Part shown: positions 1 to 5,682 of the stretch, one piece after another
Position numbering within the stretch: the first letter of the stretch is position 1
Layout of the letters: every line of letters begins with the position of its first letter
From: Thiomicrorhabdus sp.
GTDB lineage: Bacteria > Pseudomonadota > Gammaproteobacteria > Thiomicrospirales > Thiomicrospiraceae
DNA length: 11,468 nucleotides
Assembly (NCBI GenBank): GCA_021648185.1
Contig: JAKITH010000021.1
Location: 1-11,468, forward strand
Reading direction: 5' to 3'
The notes under the pieces: generated by a model
The model's database searches: none
Told to the model about the DNA's origin: nothing
What the model saw: only the letters and a program-made list of their open reading frames with translations
Made by a program: the position numbers and the translations under genes

Positions 1-126
1 CCTGAGTTTCCGTTTCCACCACCTGAGTTTCCGTTTCCACCACCTGAGTTTCCGTTTCCACCACCTGAGTTTCCGTTTCCACCACCTGAGTTTCCGTTTC
101 CACCACCTGAGTTTCCGTTTCCACCG
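1..126. repeat. 21-bp perfect tandem repeat, at least six copies
   Basis: Six head-to-tail copies of the plus-strand unit cctgagtttccgtttccacc followed by one more base (a) start at 1, 22, 43, 64, 85 and 106. The only difference I see is the last base of the sixth copy (g for a). The array runs off the left edge, so the copy number is a minimum. The unit is a multiple of three and encodes GGNGNSG on the minus strand, so gain or loss of copies changes protein length without breaking the frame. Near-identity of the copies, down to synonymous positions, indicates recent expansion or ongoing homogenisation by slippage or recombination. Confidence 0.97.
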
Positions 127-362
127 CCTGAAGAGCCTCCATTACCATTACTGCCCAGCTCTAAAGGAACCCGTAATGTACTGATGCCGTAGGTGTATCC
201 ACTGTGTTCTTGTTTTACTGAATCGGAAAGAAGCTCAATGGCATTTTTACTGCCATTATCAAAAACGGGTGCTAATAAGCCTGTAAGTAAGGCGGTTAAA
301 CCGACGACATAGCCTATAAAAGCGGCGCCTCGTTGTCTGGATATTGGGTGTTTATTTTTCAT
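1..362 (-). CDS. Prepilin-like protein with Gly/Asn/Ser tandem-repeat tail (3' end outside window)
   Basis: My reading of the minus strand gives an open frame from an ATG at 362 to the window edge, 120 residues with no stop. The N-terminus begins MKNKHPISRQRGAAFIGYVV and continues as one hydrophobic helix to about residue 33. The basic stretch, the Gly-12/Ala-13 junction and Tyr-18 resemble the class III leader of Flp pilins and TadE proteins (cut after Gly, Glu at +5, Tyr at +6), but +5 is Gly-17. A middle part (residues 34-70) has an amphipathic look and contains the segment HSGYTYGIS. From residue 80 the chain is repeated GGNGNSG. An in-frame TAG lies upstream, so the start is within this stretch; the Shine-Dalgarno is weak (AAAGA). 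It starts 64 bases after the preceding gene and may share its operon. Processing by the Tad prepilin peptidase and insertion into or near the pilus is inference. The C-terminus cannot be judged. Confidence 0.75.
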   Translation of the reverse strand, partial: MKNKHPISRQRGAAFIGYVVGLTALLTGLLAPVFDNGSKNAIELLSDSVKQEHSGYTYGISTLRVPLELGSNGNGGSSGGGNGNSGGGNGNSGGGNGNSGGGNGNSGGGNGNSGGGNGNS

Positions 363-426
363 GCTATTTTCTTTATGGTTGGGCGCAAGTTCAATGCACT
401 AAAAGATGGCGGTCTATTTTAAATTG

Positions 427-1032
427 TTAGTTTAAATAACTGATATTTGTCCAAGAACGGCGTATATTCTCACTCAAGTGCCCCAGTTTTCCTTGTTGGG
501 TGTACACTTGCATACTGATTAATGGTTTGCCTTTTTGATGGGCAAAAAACATTTTAACACTGACCCATTTGTTGTTAATTTTGCCATCAAATACGGCATC
601 ATATCCTTTTAATTTGCCATAGCTGGCGGGTTGAATGTCTATGTTTTTGATTTGAGAGGCAGATAAATTATAGTGCCCTGCTGCGGTTTTGATGGCGGAA
701 TGCACCACTTCTTTTAGTGTGTCTTCGGTTATGCGTAGCGTAGGAAACGTGGCCCATGTCATTATTGCGGGGGGGTAGCTGTTTAAGGGTGATTCTGCAA
801 TAAAGAGCGGTTGCTTTCCTTTAAGGGTCACTCGCGTAGACCATCTTGGTTTCGCTTCAATCCAGATATCCAAACCAAGTTCTTCGACGGTAATCACGAC
901 CATTGGGCGTTTTTCCCATTGGGCGTATGCGTTATTGAATAAAAAGAAAGAACAAAGACTCGCGACAATGAATGTTGTCGCCCATTTTTTGACAGGCAAA
1001 CCTTTATTTGGGTACACGTTTTTAACCACCAT
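427..1032 (-). CDS. Secreted protein of unknown function, 201 residues
   Basis: I do not recognise the family. The N-terminus is basic (Lys-15, Lys-16), then hydrophobic from about residue 18 to 33, and ends in NNAYA/Q, a good signal peptidase I site after Ala-37, so the product is probably periplasmic or exported. The mature part has no Cys. Its C-terminal half (about residues 100-200) alternates beta-like segments with a helix and ends in an Arg-Arg-Ser-Trp motif; a PsbP/DUF1795-like fold is possible but unproven. The ATG overlaps the end of the upstream lipoprotein gene by 11 bases, indicating coupled translation. That ATG has no clear Shine-Dalgarno; a GTG at 1017 (residue 6) has GGTGG eight bases upstream and would leave the signal peptide intact, so it is a credible alternative start. 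A run of seven C on the coding strand lies at 775-769 (codons for Pro-87 and Pro-88). Confidence 0.8.
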   Translation of the reverse strand: MVVKNVYPNKGLPVKKWATTFIVASLCSFFLFNNAYAQWEKRPMVVITVEELGLDIWIEAKPRWSTRVTLKGKQPLFIAESPLNSYPPAIMTWATFPTLRITEDTLKEVVHSAIKTAAGHYNLSASQIKNIDIQPASYGKLKGYDAVFDGKINNKWVSVKMFFAHQKGKPLISMQVYTQQGKLGHLSENIRRSWTNISYLN

Positions 1033-2002
1033 GATTTTCGACGGTAGGGATGGATGTTTTTAATGCAAGTTTGGCAAAATCTACCCAGGGCATGGTTTTG
1101 GATAGGCCTTGATAAGTGATTTCAGTTAATCCGTTTTGTTCAGCAAGTACTTTTACGACAATGGTTTGGTTGTCATTAAGGGTAATGTGCATTTCTCCGG
1201 CTTGTGCTGGGGCATTGTAATGACTGGCGTTGGGTGAAAATTTAAACGCTTTTACGGTATTAACGGTCGTCCCTTCGTTATCGCGTGTATAGCTCCAAAG
1301 CCAGGTATTGTTCTCGGTTACATTAAAAGACAGGTCGGTATACACTTCTTTTGCAACTTCGTAGCGAGGTGATGTAACGGTTTGTTGTGTACCTTCAATG
1401 GTTAGTGTGATGTCTCCTTTAATGTTTTCAACCAGGGGTTCATCGGTTTCATTGAGTGCGTAGGTTCGGCTAAAATCACTTGATGAGAGTACGATAAGTT
1501 GGCTAACGGGTTCGTCGTCTTTTTGGCACTGAGAGCACGCAATGACTTTAAGCGAACGTTGGCCTTGTGTGGTTTGGTAAATGTCGTCCATAGCTGGGCT
1601 GTTTTTTATGCAGCTGTTGTAAGTGATTGTGGAGTAATCGCCAGTTGAAAGGGTGTTTGCTTCATTTTGTAGGGTTTTGATGGTTTTATCACCACCCTTT
1701 TCACAGGCCTGTGTGATTGAGCTCTCACCTGCGGTGGCTAAAACGCTTTGCCTTAGCGTGGTGCCGGCAAGTGTGTTTAGGGTCATTATTTGTATGGATT
1801 TGTTTACGATGCTGGCTGCGTATGTGGGGTAGTTTTCTTTGTTTAAGGTTTGAGCGTTGCTGGGTGTTGATTTATTGCTGCTACTTCCTCCCCCTCCGCC
1901 TCCGCAACCTGAAATAAAAGTGGCCAAGCTCACAATTAAACCAGATATAAGCACTTTTGTTGTTGCACGAACGTTGGGTTTTAAGACTTGCTTAATGATC
2001 AT
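1022..2002 (-). CDS. Lipoprotein with poly-glycine linker, function unknown
   Basis: The 326-residue product starts with a basic region and a hydrophobic stretch (about 17-31) ending in the lipobox I-S-G-C, with Cys-33 as the lipidated residue. Six glycines and a Ser-rich stretch follow, a common flexible tether in surface or outer-membrane lipoproteins of marine gammaproteobacteria. The globular part has four more Cys (100, 131, 156, 159), the last two as CSQC, enough for two disulfides. The remainder looks beta-rich. I recognise no domain and no catalytic motif. The start at 2002 is well supported by GGGAG ten bases upstream. A promoter candidate lies in the gap before it, so it probably heads its own transcript with the 201-residue gene, which it overlaps, and perhaps the prepilin-like gene. 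Its location near the pilus operon suggests a surface role, but that is inference. Confidence 0.85.
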   Translation of the reverse strand: MIIKQVLKPNVRATTKVLISGLIVSLATFISGCGGGGGGSSSNKSTPSNAQTLNKENYPTYAASIVNKSIQIMTLNTLAGTTLRQSVLATAGESSITQACEKGGDKTIKTLQNEANTLSTGDYSTITYNSCIKNSPAMDDIYQTTQGQRSLKVIACSQCQKDDEPVSQLIVLSSSDFSRTYALNETDEPLVENIKGDITLTIEGTQQTVTSPRYEVAKEVYTDLSFNVTENNTWLWSYTRDNEGTTVNTVKAFKFSPNASHYNAPAQAGEMHITLNDNQTIVVKVLAEQNGLTEITYQGLSKTMPWVDFAKLALKTSIPTVENHGG

Positions 2003-2012
2003 TTTTATTTAG

Positions 2013-2017
2013 CTCCC
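2013..2017 (-). promoter_or_regulatory. Strong Shine-Dalgarno sequence for the poly-Gly lipoprotein
   Basis: The coding-strand sequence GGGAG is followed by ten A/T-rich bases and then the ATG at 2002. It fixes the start of the lipoprotein gene and is among the clearest ribosome binding sites in the window. Confidence 0.7.
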
Positions 2018-2061
2018 TGAATCTGTGGTTGTTTTTTTTAACAAAATTATTTACTTATAAT

Positions 2062-2091
2062 ATCTTACAATTAAGGATATTACGAAGTCAA
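2062..2091 (-). promoter_or_regulatory. Candidate sigma-70 promoter for the left-hand module
   Basis: On the minus strand TTGACT (2091-2086; five of six bases of the -35 consensus) is followed after 18 bases by TAAGAT (2067-2062; four of six of the -10 consensus). A second possible -10, TATTAT, lies at 2062-2057. Transcription would begin near 2055-2050 and leave a leader of about 50 bases before the lipoprotein ATG at 2002. The position, in the only long gap before a gene with a strong Shine-Dalgarno, supports the call, but AT-rich DNA yields such matches by chance. Confidence 0.45.
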
Positions 2092-2140
2092 GCGGTCATA
2101 TTGCGCATTAAACAACTTGGATTGAAATTAAATCTAAATT

Positions 2141-2157
2141 CGTATTTTCATAATACG
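2141..2157. other. Short hairpin
   Basis: CGTATT and AATACG form a six-base stem around a five-base loop, directly adjoining the larger inverted repeat at 2157-2220. No clean U-run follows on either strand, so it is not a convincing intrinsic terminator; it may help to end or stabilise the transcript coming from the 63-residue gene. Confidence 0.4.
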
Positions 2158-2220
2158 TTAGGCAGTGAGGCCTTTGCACGAAGGAATACTATATACTTGC
2201 TTGGTGCAAAAAAGCCTAAC
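2157..2220. repeat. Nested inverted repeat of 64 bp
   Basis: Outer arms GTTAGGC (2157-2163) and GCCTAAC (2214-2220) are perfect reverse complements. Inside them TTTGCAC (2173-2179) and GTGCAAA (2204-2210) form a second perfect seven-base pair of arms, around a 24-base loop. The bases between the two arms are unequal (nine on one side, three on the other). The structure starts two bases after the TAA of the 63-residue gene (2225-2223). It has no flanking direct repeat that I can see. It could be a transcript-end structure, a remnant of a small mobile element or a recombination scar. Confidence 0.6.
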
Positions 2221-2222
2221 AT

Positions 2223-2414
2223 TTACGGATTAAAAGCTACGGATAAACCTAAAGCAAACACTAATAAAACAGCAACTATACCGTACCAACGATGGGTGTG
2301 CTTAAAGGCAATACGCCATTTTAATTTACTAACACCGATAAAAACCAAAAACCACACCAAAAAATACGATGCCACTAACCGTCCCAATAGATGCCCTAAC
2401 ACATAGCCGCTCAT
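2223..2414 (-). CDS. Small membrane protein, two predicted helices
   Basis: The 63-residue product has two hydrophobic segments, about residues 13-28 and 45-60, separated by a basic, His/Trp-containing loop (KLKWRIAFKHTHRWYG), so it is likely an inner-membrane hairpin with that loop in the cytoplasm. The family is not recognised. The ATG overlaps the TAA of the upstream lipoprotein by one base (TAATG), which is strong evidence for coupled translation and for the gene being real; an overlapping plus-strand frame has no such support. It may help in localising or stabilising the lipoprotein, but that is a guess from the coupling alone. No key residue suggests an enzyme. Confidence 0.65.
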   Translation of the reverse strand: MSGYVLGHLLGRLVASYFLVWFLVFIGVSKLKWRIAFKHTHRWYGIVAVLLVFALGLSVAFNP

Positions 2415-2953
2415 TATTCATTAACCTGAAAGCTCATTGAGCTATTGGCAGAACGTTGGCCAAATCCAAATAAATTACCTACAAACGGACACGATAAATT
2501 TACCCTAACAATCATATGTATATCACCGTTAGAGTTTGTCTTTTTCACCCAACCGTCTTCACCTGCATCATTGACAAGTTCGTGCTCACCATCTATCACG
2601 CCATTATTATTTTTATCGTCATACAATTTCAACACTGGGTATCCTGAAGAGGTATTGCCCGTTAAATCCAAATGTAGACGCACATCAAAGTCAGATAATG
2701 GTATACCATCAGCATCCGTCATCGACGCTATCACATAGCTATCGCTATAACGAGACGGACTGATCACGCATACTCGATCATTAATACCGTCATCATCACT
2801 GTCCACTGTATAATTTGGCTTTACTGTCCATTCAACAGATGGCGGATCAAAACTTATTTGAGCACCTAAAGGAACCTTATCATTGTTATTTTGACACCCA
2901 ACCAAACCCAAAACCAGTCCCGACAGTACCAAAGTTCTTAACATTATTAACAT
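2414..2953 (-). CDS. Lipoprotein with two calcium-binding-like loops
   Basis: The 179-residue product has a short signal sequence and the lipobox L-V-G-C with Cys-20 as the lipidated residue. Gln-21 at +2 rather than Asp favours export to the outer membrane. Two Asp/Asn-rich loops resemble EF-hand, dockerin or thrombospondin type 3 calcium ligands: DSDDDGIND at residues 51-59 and DDKNNNGVIDGE at 112-123. Two further Cys (62, 155) could form a disulfide. The segment between them looks beta-rich, and an immunoglobulin-like surface domain is possible but unproven. The start at 2953 is supported by AGGTGG ten bases upstream; Met-4 is less well placed. It lies 92 bases after the OmpA-like gene, with no clear terminator or strong promoter in that gap, so it may be read through from the Tad operon. 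Confidence 0.85.
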   Translation of the reverse strand: MLIMLRTLVLSGLVLGLVGCQNNNDKVPLGAQISFDPPSVEWTVKPNYTVDSDDDGINDRVCVISPSRYSDSYVIASMTDADGIPLSDFDVRLHLDLTGNTSSGYPVLKLYDDKNNNGVIDGEHELVNDAGEDGWVKKTNSNGDIHMIVRVNLSCPFVGNLFGFGQRSANSSMSFQVNE

Positions 2954-3045
2954 TTTTTAATTTCCACCTTTGTTTAAAATTGATCACATTCAAATATTTG
3001 TACGCATCTTAATCTTGTACCTTAATCCCCATATAGAAATGCGAA

Positions 3046-4017
3046 TTAGGGTTGTAACTGAAAAAGCTCCACTCGACGATTTTTCTCGCGCCCTTCTCGC
3101 GTTTTATTAGAAACAAATGGACGACTTTCCCCCAATCCATAAGCCTTCAGTCTATTCGCATCAACATTGTACTGATTAATAAGTATTTTCTGGAGATGCT
3201 TCGCTCTTTTTAACGACAGTTCAAGATTATATTGTGCACTTGCTTGATCATCAGAGTGCCCAACAACCGCAAAATTTTTCACAGGGTTCGCATTTATATA
3301 CGAGGCAAATTCAGCAAGCAAACCAAGCATGTTTTTCGAAGGTTTTTTTGCATTGTTTGCATACAAAATGCTTACATCCAATATTTTATCACCTTTAATT
3401 TTAGGATAAACAATAGGCGGATTAAGCTCTGTTAGATGAATATTAACCCCCACAGTACGACTAGGAAAAGAAACACGCTCTATGATCAATCGAGCCTCGT
3501 TATCAACCTGATTAATATAGGCCGATACATACTGCACTTGGTTTCCGACACTCTTTGAATATGCCAAATAATACTGTGTATGGCTTTCACCAACAACGTC
3601 ACTACCCAAATAAAGCCCCCAACCAGCAACCTCACCACAAAGCGCACGCTCACAATGATAAAGCTCTGTATATTTTTGACGATGCAATGAAGCGACCAAC
3701 CTTCGATAAAGACCCACTGAACTTAACTGTACAGGATAATCATAAATTTCTCGTACAACTGCCCCCTCAATTACCTTAGTATCTCCTGGTCGATAGCCCT
3801 TACTATAAAAGTCATTATCTTCTTCTTGATATAACATACTACCAACAATAAGATCATAACGCTCTAAGGTACGGTGTTCGCGATTAAACAATGTACCCTT
3901 AATACCACCATGAGTAATTATCATTGAAGCCACGGGTTTAGAAAAAACCGTTACGCTTAAGCTTGCTGTAAACAAAAAGACCATCATTAAAATTAAATTC
4001 GATATTTTATATTTCAT
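3046..4017 (-). CDS. OmpA-family protein with DUF4892-like N-terminal half
   Basis: The 323-residue product has a signal peptide (residues 1-26, ending VFS/K). Residues about 35-195 resemble DUF4892, including a Cys pair (Cys-122, Cys-127) followed by Gly and Trp and then a Gln-Tyr-Tyr-Leu-Ala segment. The C-terminal part from about 210 is an OmpA-like peptidoglycan-binding domain. It holds GHSDD (Asp-256), LSLKRA (Arg-271) and NRRVEL (313-318), so the Asp and Arg that bind diaminopimelate are present. It should sit in the periplasm and anchor to the cell wall. It starts 21 bases after the tadE-like gene; the Shine-Dalgarno (GGTG) is 13 bases from the ATG. Position at the end of the operon suggests anchoring of the Tad channel or pilus to peptidoglycan, as proposed for OmpA-domain proteins in other Tad loci; this is inference. 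There is no beta-barrel like that of OmpA itself. Confidence 0.88.
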   Translation of the reverse strand: MKYKISNLILMMVFLFTASLSVTVFSKPVASMIITHGGIKGTLFNREHRTLERYDLIVGSMLYQEEDNDFYSKGYRPGDTKVIEGAVVREIYDYPVQLSSVGLYRRLVASLHRQKYTELYHCERALCGEVAGWGLYLGSDVVGESHTQYYLAYSKSVGNQVQYVSAYINQVDNEARLIIERVSFPSRTVGVNIHLTELNPPIVYPKIKGDKILDVSILYANNAKKPSKNMLGLLAEFASYINANPVKNFAVVGHSDDQASAQYNLELSLKRAKHLQKILINQYNVDANRLKAYGLGESRPFVSNKTREGREKNRRVELFQLQP

Positions 4018-4038
4018 ATTTAACTATTTTCACCACAT

Positions 4039-4866
4039 CTATTTAAGATTGTTCCCGTCATAATAAACAGGAGTTTGCATTCGCATAATTGCCTGAGAAG
4101 TCAACGCAAGATAAACGCCTCGTGGAATAACCGCTCCAATCACGTTACTTGCAGCACTTAATACATTGCAAGTTTGCTGTTCACTGCTACCACCCAACAT
4201 TGCTGGTGGCAACAATATTGTCCTAAAGACAATTCTATCCAATCCTGGCGTCACCAAACGGTGGCACCAAAAAGTTTTAATTTTTAATAAATTAGCATCC
4301 TGAATGCCTATTTCCTGATTAACACCATTTACAATGACCGATTTTGCAACTGGATCGCGCCAATACAAATTATCATTAGGAATCACTTTATACAGACCCT
4401 CTTGGCTATCCCCCACCAGTCTAATTCTCAAAGACACCTCATGTTTGTCAAAAATAGATTTATTTGGACTCACTATGCTTACAACGCTACCACCAGAAAC
4501 TTCAATGGCTGTCATAATCGCCACAGCCCTTACATTTGCACCCGCCAACCCAACTACCGTATCATTTCCTTTAACGTATTCTGACGCCATAGAGGCAACC
4601 AAAGCACCATTCATTGGCTTTAGCAACGCATTACTCAATGCCCCCATTCTGACCGCTTCTGTGCTTGCCAAATTTAACGTTGCTTTAACACGATACATAT
4701 AAGTATATTCAATCACCCCAAACATCATAAATAAAAATAACGGCAAAACAAAGATCGGCTCAACCAAAGTGGCTCCCTGTTGTCGTTTTTTATTCACCAG
4801 CCTATCGGCATATTTTTTTTTATACTTTATCACTGTTTTAATCCGTAGATTGCAGGTTTTCTGCAT
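4039..4866 (-). CDS. tadE: TadE-type pseudopilin
   Basis: A basic leader ends in NKKRQQG/ATLVEP, a prepilin peptidase site of the Tad type (cut after Gly, Glu at +5), followed by a hydrophobic helix of about 20 residues and E-Y. This is the TadE-like domain. After the helix come about 220 residues, longer than an average TadE, with two Cys near residues 202 and 234. TadE-type proteins are minor pilins thought to prime or tip the Flp fibre after cleavage. The start is uncertain: ATG at 4866 and TTG at 4869 overlap tadD by about 30 bases and lack a Shine-Dalgarno. A GTG at 4833, just past the tadD stop, has GGA eight bases upstream and gives a 20-residue leader, which fits the class well. No separate tadF or tadG lies in the window, so this may be the only such pseudopilin here besides the diverged one at 1-362. 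Confidence 0.87.
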   Translation of the reverse strand: MQKTCNLRIKTVIKYKKKYADRLVNKKRQQGATLVEPIFVLPLFLFMMFGVIEYTYMYRVKATLNLASTEAVRMGALSNALLKPMNGALVASMASEYVKGNDTVVGLAGANVRAVAIMTAIEVSGGSVVSIVSPNKSIFDKHEVSLRIRLVGDSQEGLYKVIPNDNLYWRDPVAKSVIVNGVNQEIGIQDANLLKIKTFWCHRLVTPGLDRIVFRTILLPPAMLGGSSEQQTCNVLSAASNVIGAVIPRGVYLALTSQAIMRMQTPVYYDGNNLK

Positions 4867-5326
4867 CAATAGATTGGGGTTGTTTTGTCGGGCTAGACTG
4901 GAGACGTTTTCTTAAACCTCGAATTAATTTATAACTTTCCGAACCTTCTAAAGCATGCTGTTCACCCTCCAAAAGCGCGGCATCTGCTTGTTGAATTCGA
5001 GTTAATGCCAAGTTAAACCAAGCACGTCCATTTTTTTTATCATAAGCTACCGTCTTTTCATAGGCTCTAACAGCCGCATCATAACGACCCGTGCGGTAAT
5101 AAATATTTGCTAATTTAAACCATGCTTCTGGTAATTCAGTATGATCTTTCAATAGAGCTAATAAAAACCTTTCAGAATCACCTAAACGACCATCTCTATA
5201 TGCCTGAAAAGCAAGCTCTAAGCCATTATCCGATATTTTTTTTGTCACAGGTTTCTCCTCTGTAACAACCACACAACCGAATAAAATTACACACGAAAAA
5301 CATAAAAAAACAATACGCTTTATCAC
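4838..5326 (-). CDS. tadD: TadD-type TPR lipoprotein
   Basis: The product has a short signal sequence ending in the lipobox L-F-G-C (lipidated Cys-18 with this start). Two to three tetratricopeptide repeats follow (about residues 34-125), the clearest running from PEAWFKLANIYYRTGRYDAA into the next helix pair. The tail is polar, with Gln, Ser and Asp. TadD proteins are outer-membrane lipoproteins thought to help the secretin assemble, like pilotins. I chose the GTG at 5326: it forms a GTGA overlap with the preceding stop and has GGAG eleven bases upstream. A GTG at 5338 would add four residues but has its Shine-Dalgarno touching the codon. At about 162 residues it is shorter than many TadD proteins. 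Assignment rests on TPRs plus position between the platform proteins and TadE. Confidence 0.86.
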   Translation of the reverse strand: MIKRIVFLCFSCVILFGCVVVTEEKPVTKKISDNGLELAFQAYRDGRLGDSERFLLALLKDHTELPEAWFKLANIYYRTGRYDAAVRAYEKTVAYDKKNGRAWFNLALTRIQQADAALLEGEQHALEGSESYKLIRGLRKRLQSSPTKQPQSIDAENLQSTD

Positions 5327-5682
5327 AACATTTTGCACTCCAATTTAACTCCCTTACGTAACTTAAATAACTCAACCATCCCTTGGCGAACTTCCAAAAC
5401 ATTTTTTGCTTTACGGTTATAAGCCATTCGCCAAGGCTTTAAGTTACTCACGCAACCCACAACTTCCCAATATTCATTTAAAAAGACAACATCAATAGCA
5501 ATTCTCATCCCTAACATATGAATAGAATTACAATTAATAAACAACATTCCTTCGTCGCCTTTTAATTCCTCCCTCCACAACAAACCTCTTGCCCTAGCTA
5601 AAAAACTTGCAGGAATAATAACATCCTTAAATAACACTGTATTTTTATCCTTACAGTGCATTTCGCAACGTTTATAAGTCAT
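5323..5682 (-). CDS. DUF192 family protein
   Basis: The 119-residue product matches DUF192 (COG1430) in outline: RARGLLWREEL (residues 31-41), DEGMLF (43-48), an IHMLGMRIAIDVVFLN stretch (54-69) where family members usually have a Trp-Met-Lys-Asn motif, and VLEVRQG near the C-terminus. The biochemical function of DUF192 is unknown. Many members carry a signal peptide; this one has none, so it should be cytoplasmic. Here the usual Trp-Met-Lys is Met-Leu-Gly-Met, a moderate divergence. Its ATG overlaps the end of tadC by 11 bases and its TGA overlaps the tadD start by four, so it is fully embedded in the pilus operon and coupled to both neighbours. That argues for a role in pilus assembly or its control. 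It has four Cys (6, 10, 51, 77) plus one near the end. Confidence 0.83.
   Translation of the reverse strand: MTYKRCEMHCKDKNTVLFKDVIIPASFLARARGLLWREELKGDEGMLFINCNSIHMLGMRIAIDVVFLNEYWEVVGCVSNLKPWRMAYNRKAKNVLEVRQGMVELFKLRKGVKLECKML

Noticed and set aside
1..126. CRISPR array, because of regular short repeats.
   Set aside because: Units are contiguous 21-mers without spacers and encode a regular heptapeptide in frame with an upstream gene.
2157..2220. Integron attC site: the arms GTTAGGC and GCCTAAC fit the GTTRRRY and RYYYAAC core boxes.
   Set aside because: In attC sites the order is RYYYAAC first and GTTRRRY last. Here it is reversed on both strands, and I found no matching partner box outward on either side and no integrase gene.
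2029..2406. Plus-strand open frame of 125 residues opposite the 63-residue gene.
   Set aside because: Its composition is Lys/Asn/Thr-rich without domain features, and it has no clear Shine-Dalgarno. The minus-strand gene has a TAATG overlap with its neighbour and two clear membrane helices.
2954..3045. Possible CRP site (TGTGA half-site) or promoter before the calcium-loop lipoprotein.
   Set aside because: Only one half-site is present and no convincing -35/-10 pair is spaced correctly in the 92-base gap.
2980..3045. Possible intrinsic terminator after the OmpA-like gene.
   Set aside because: Only a weak CGCAT/ATGCG pairing is seen, with no GC-rich stem and no U-run.
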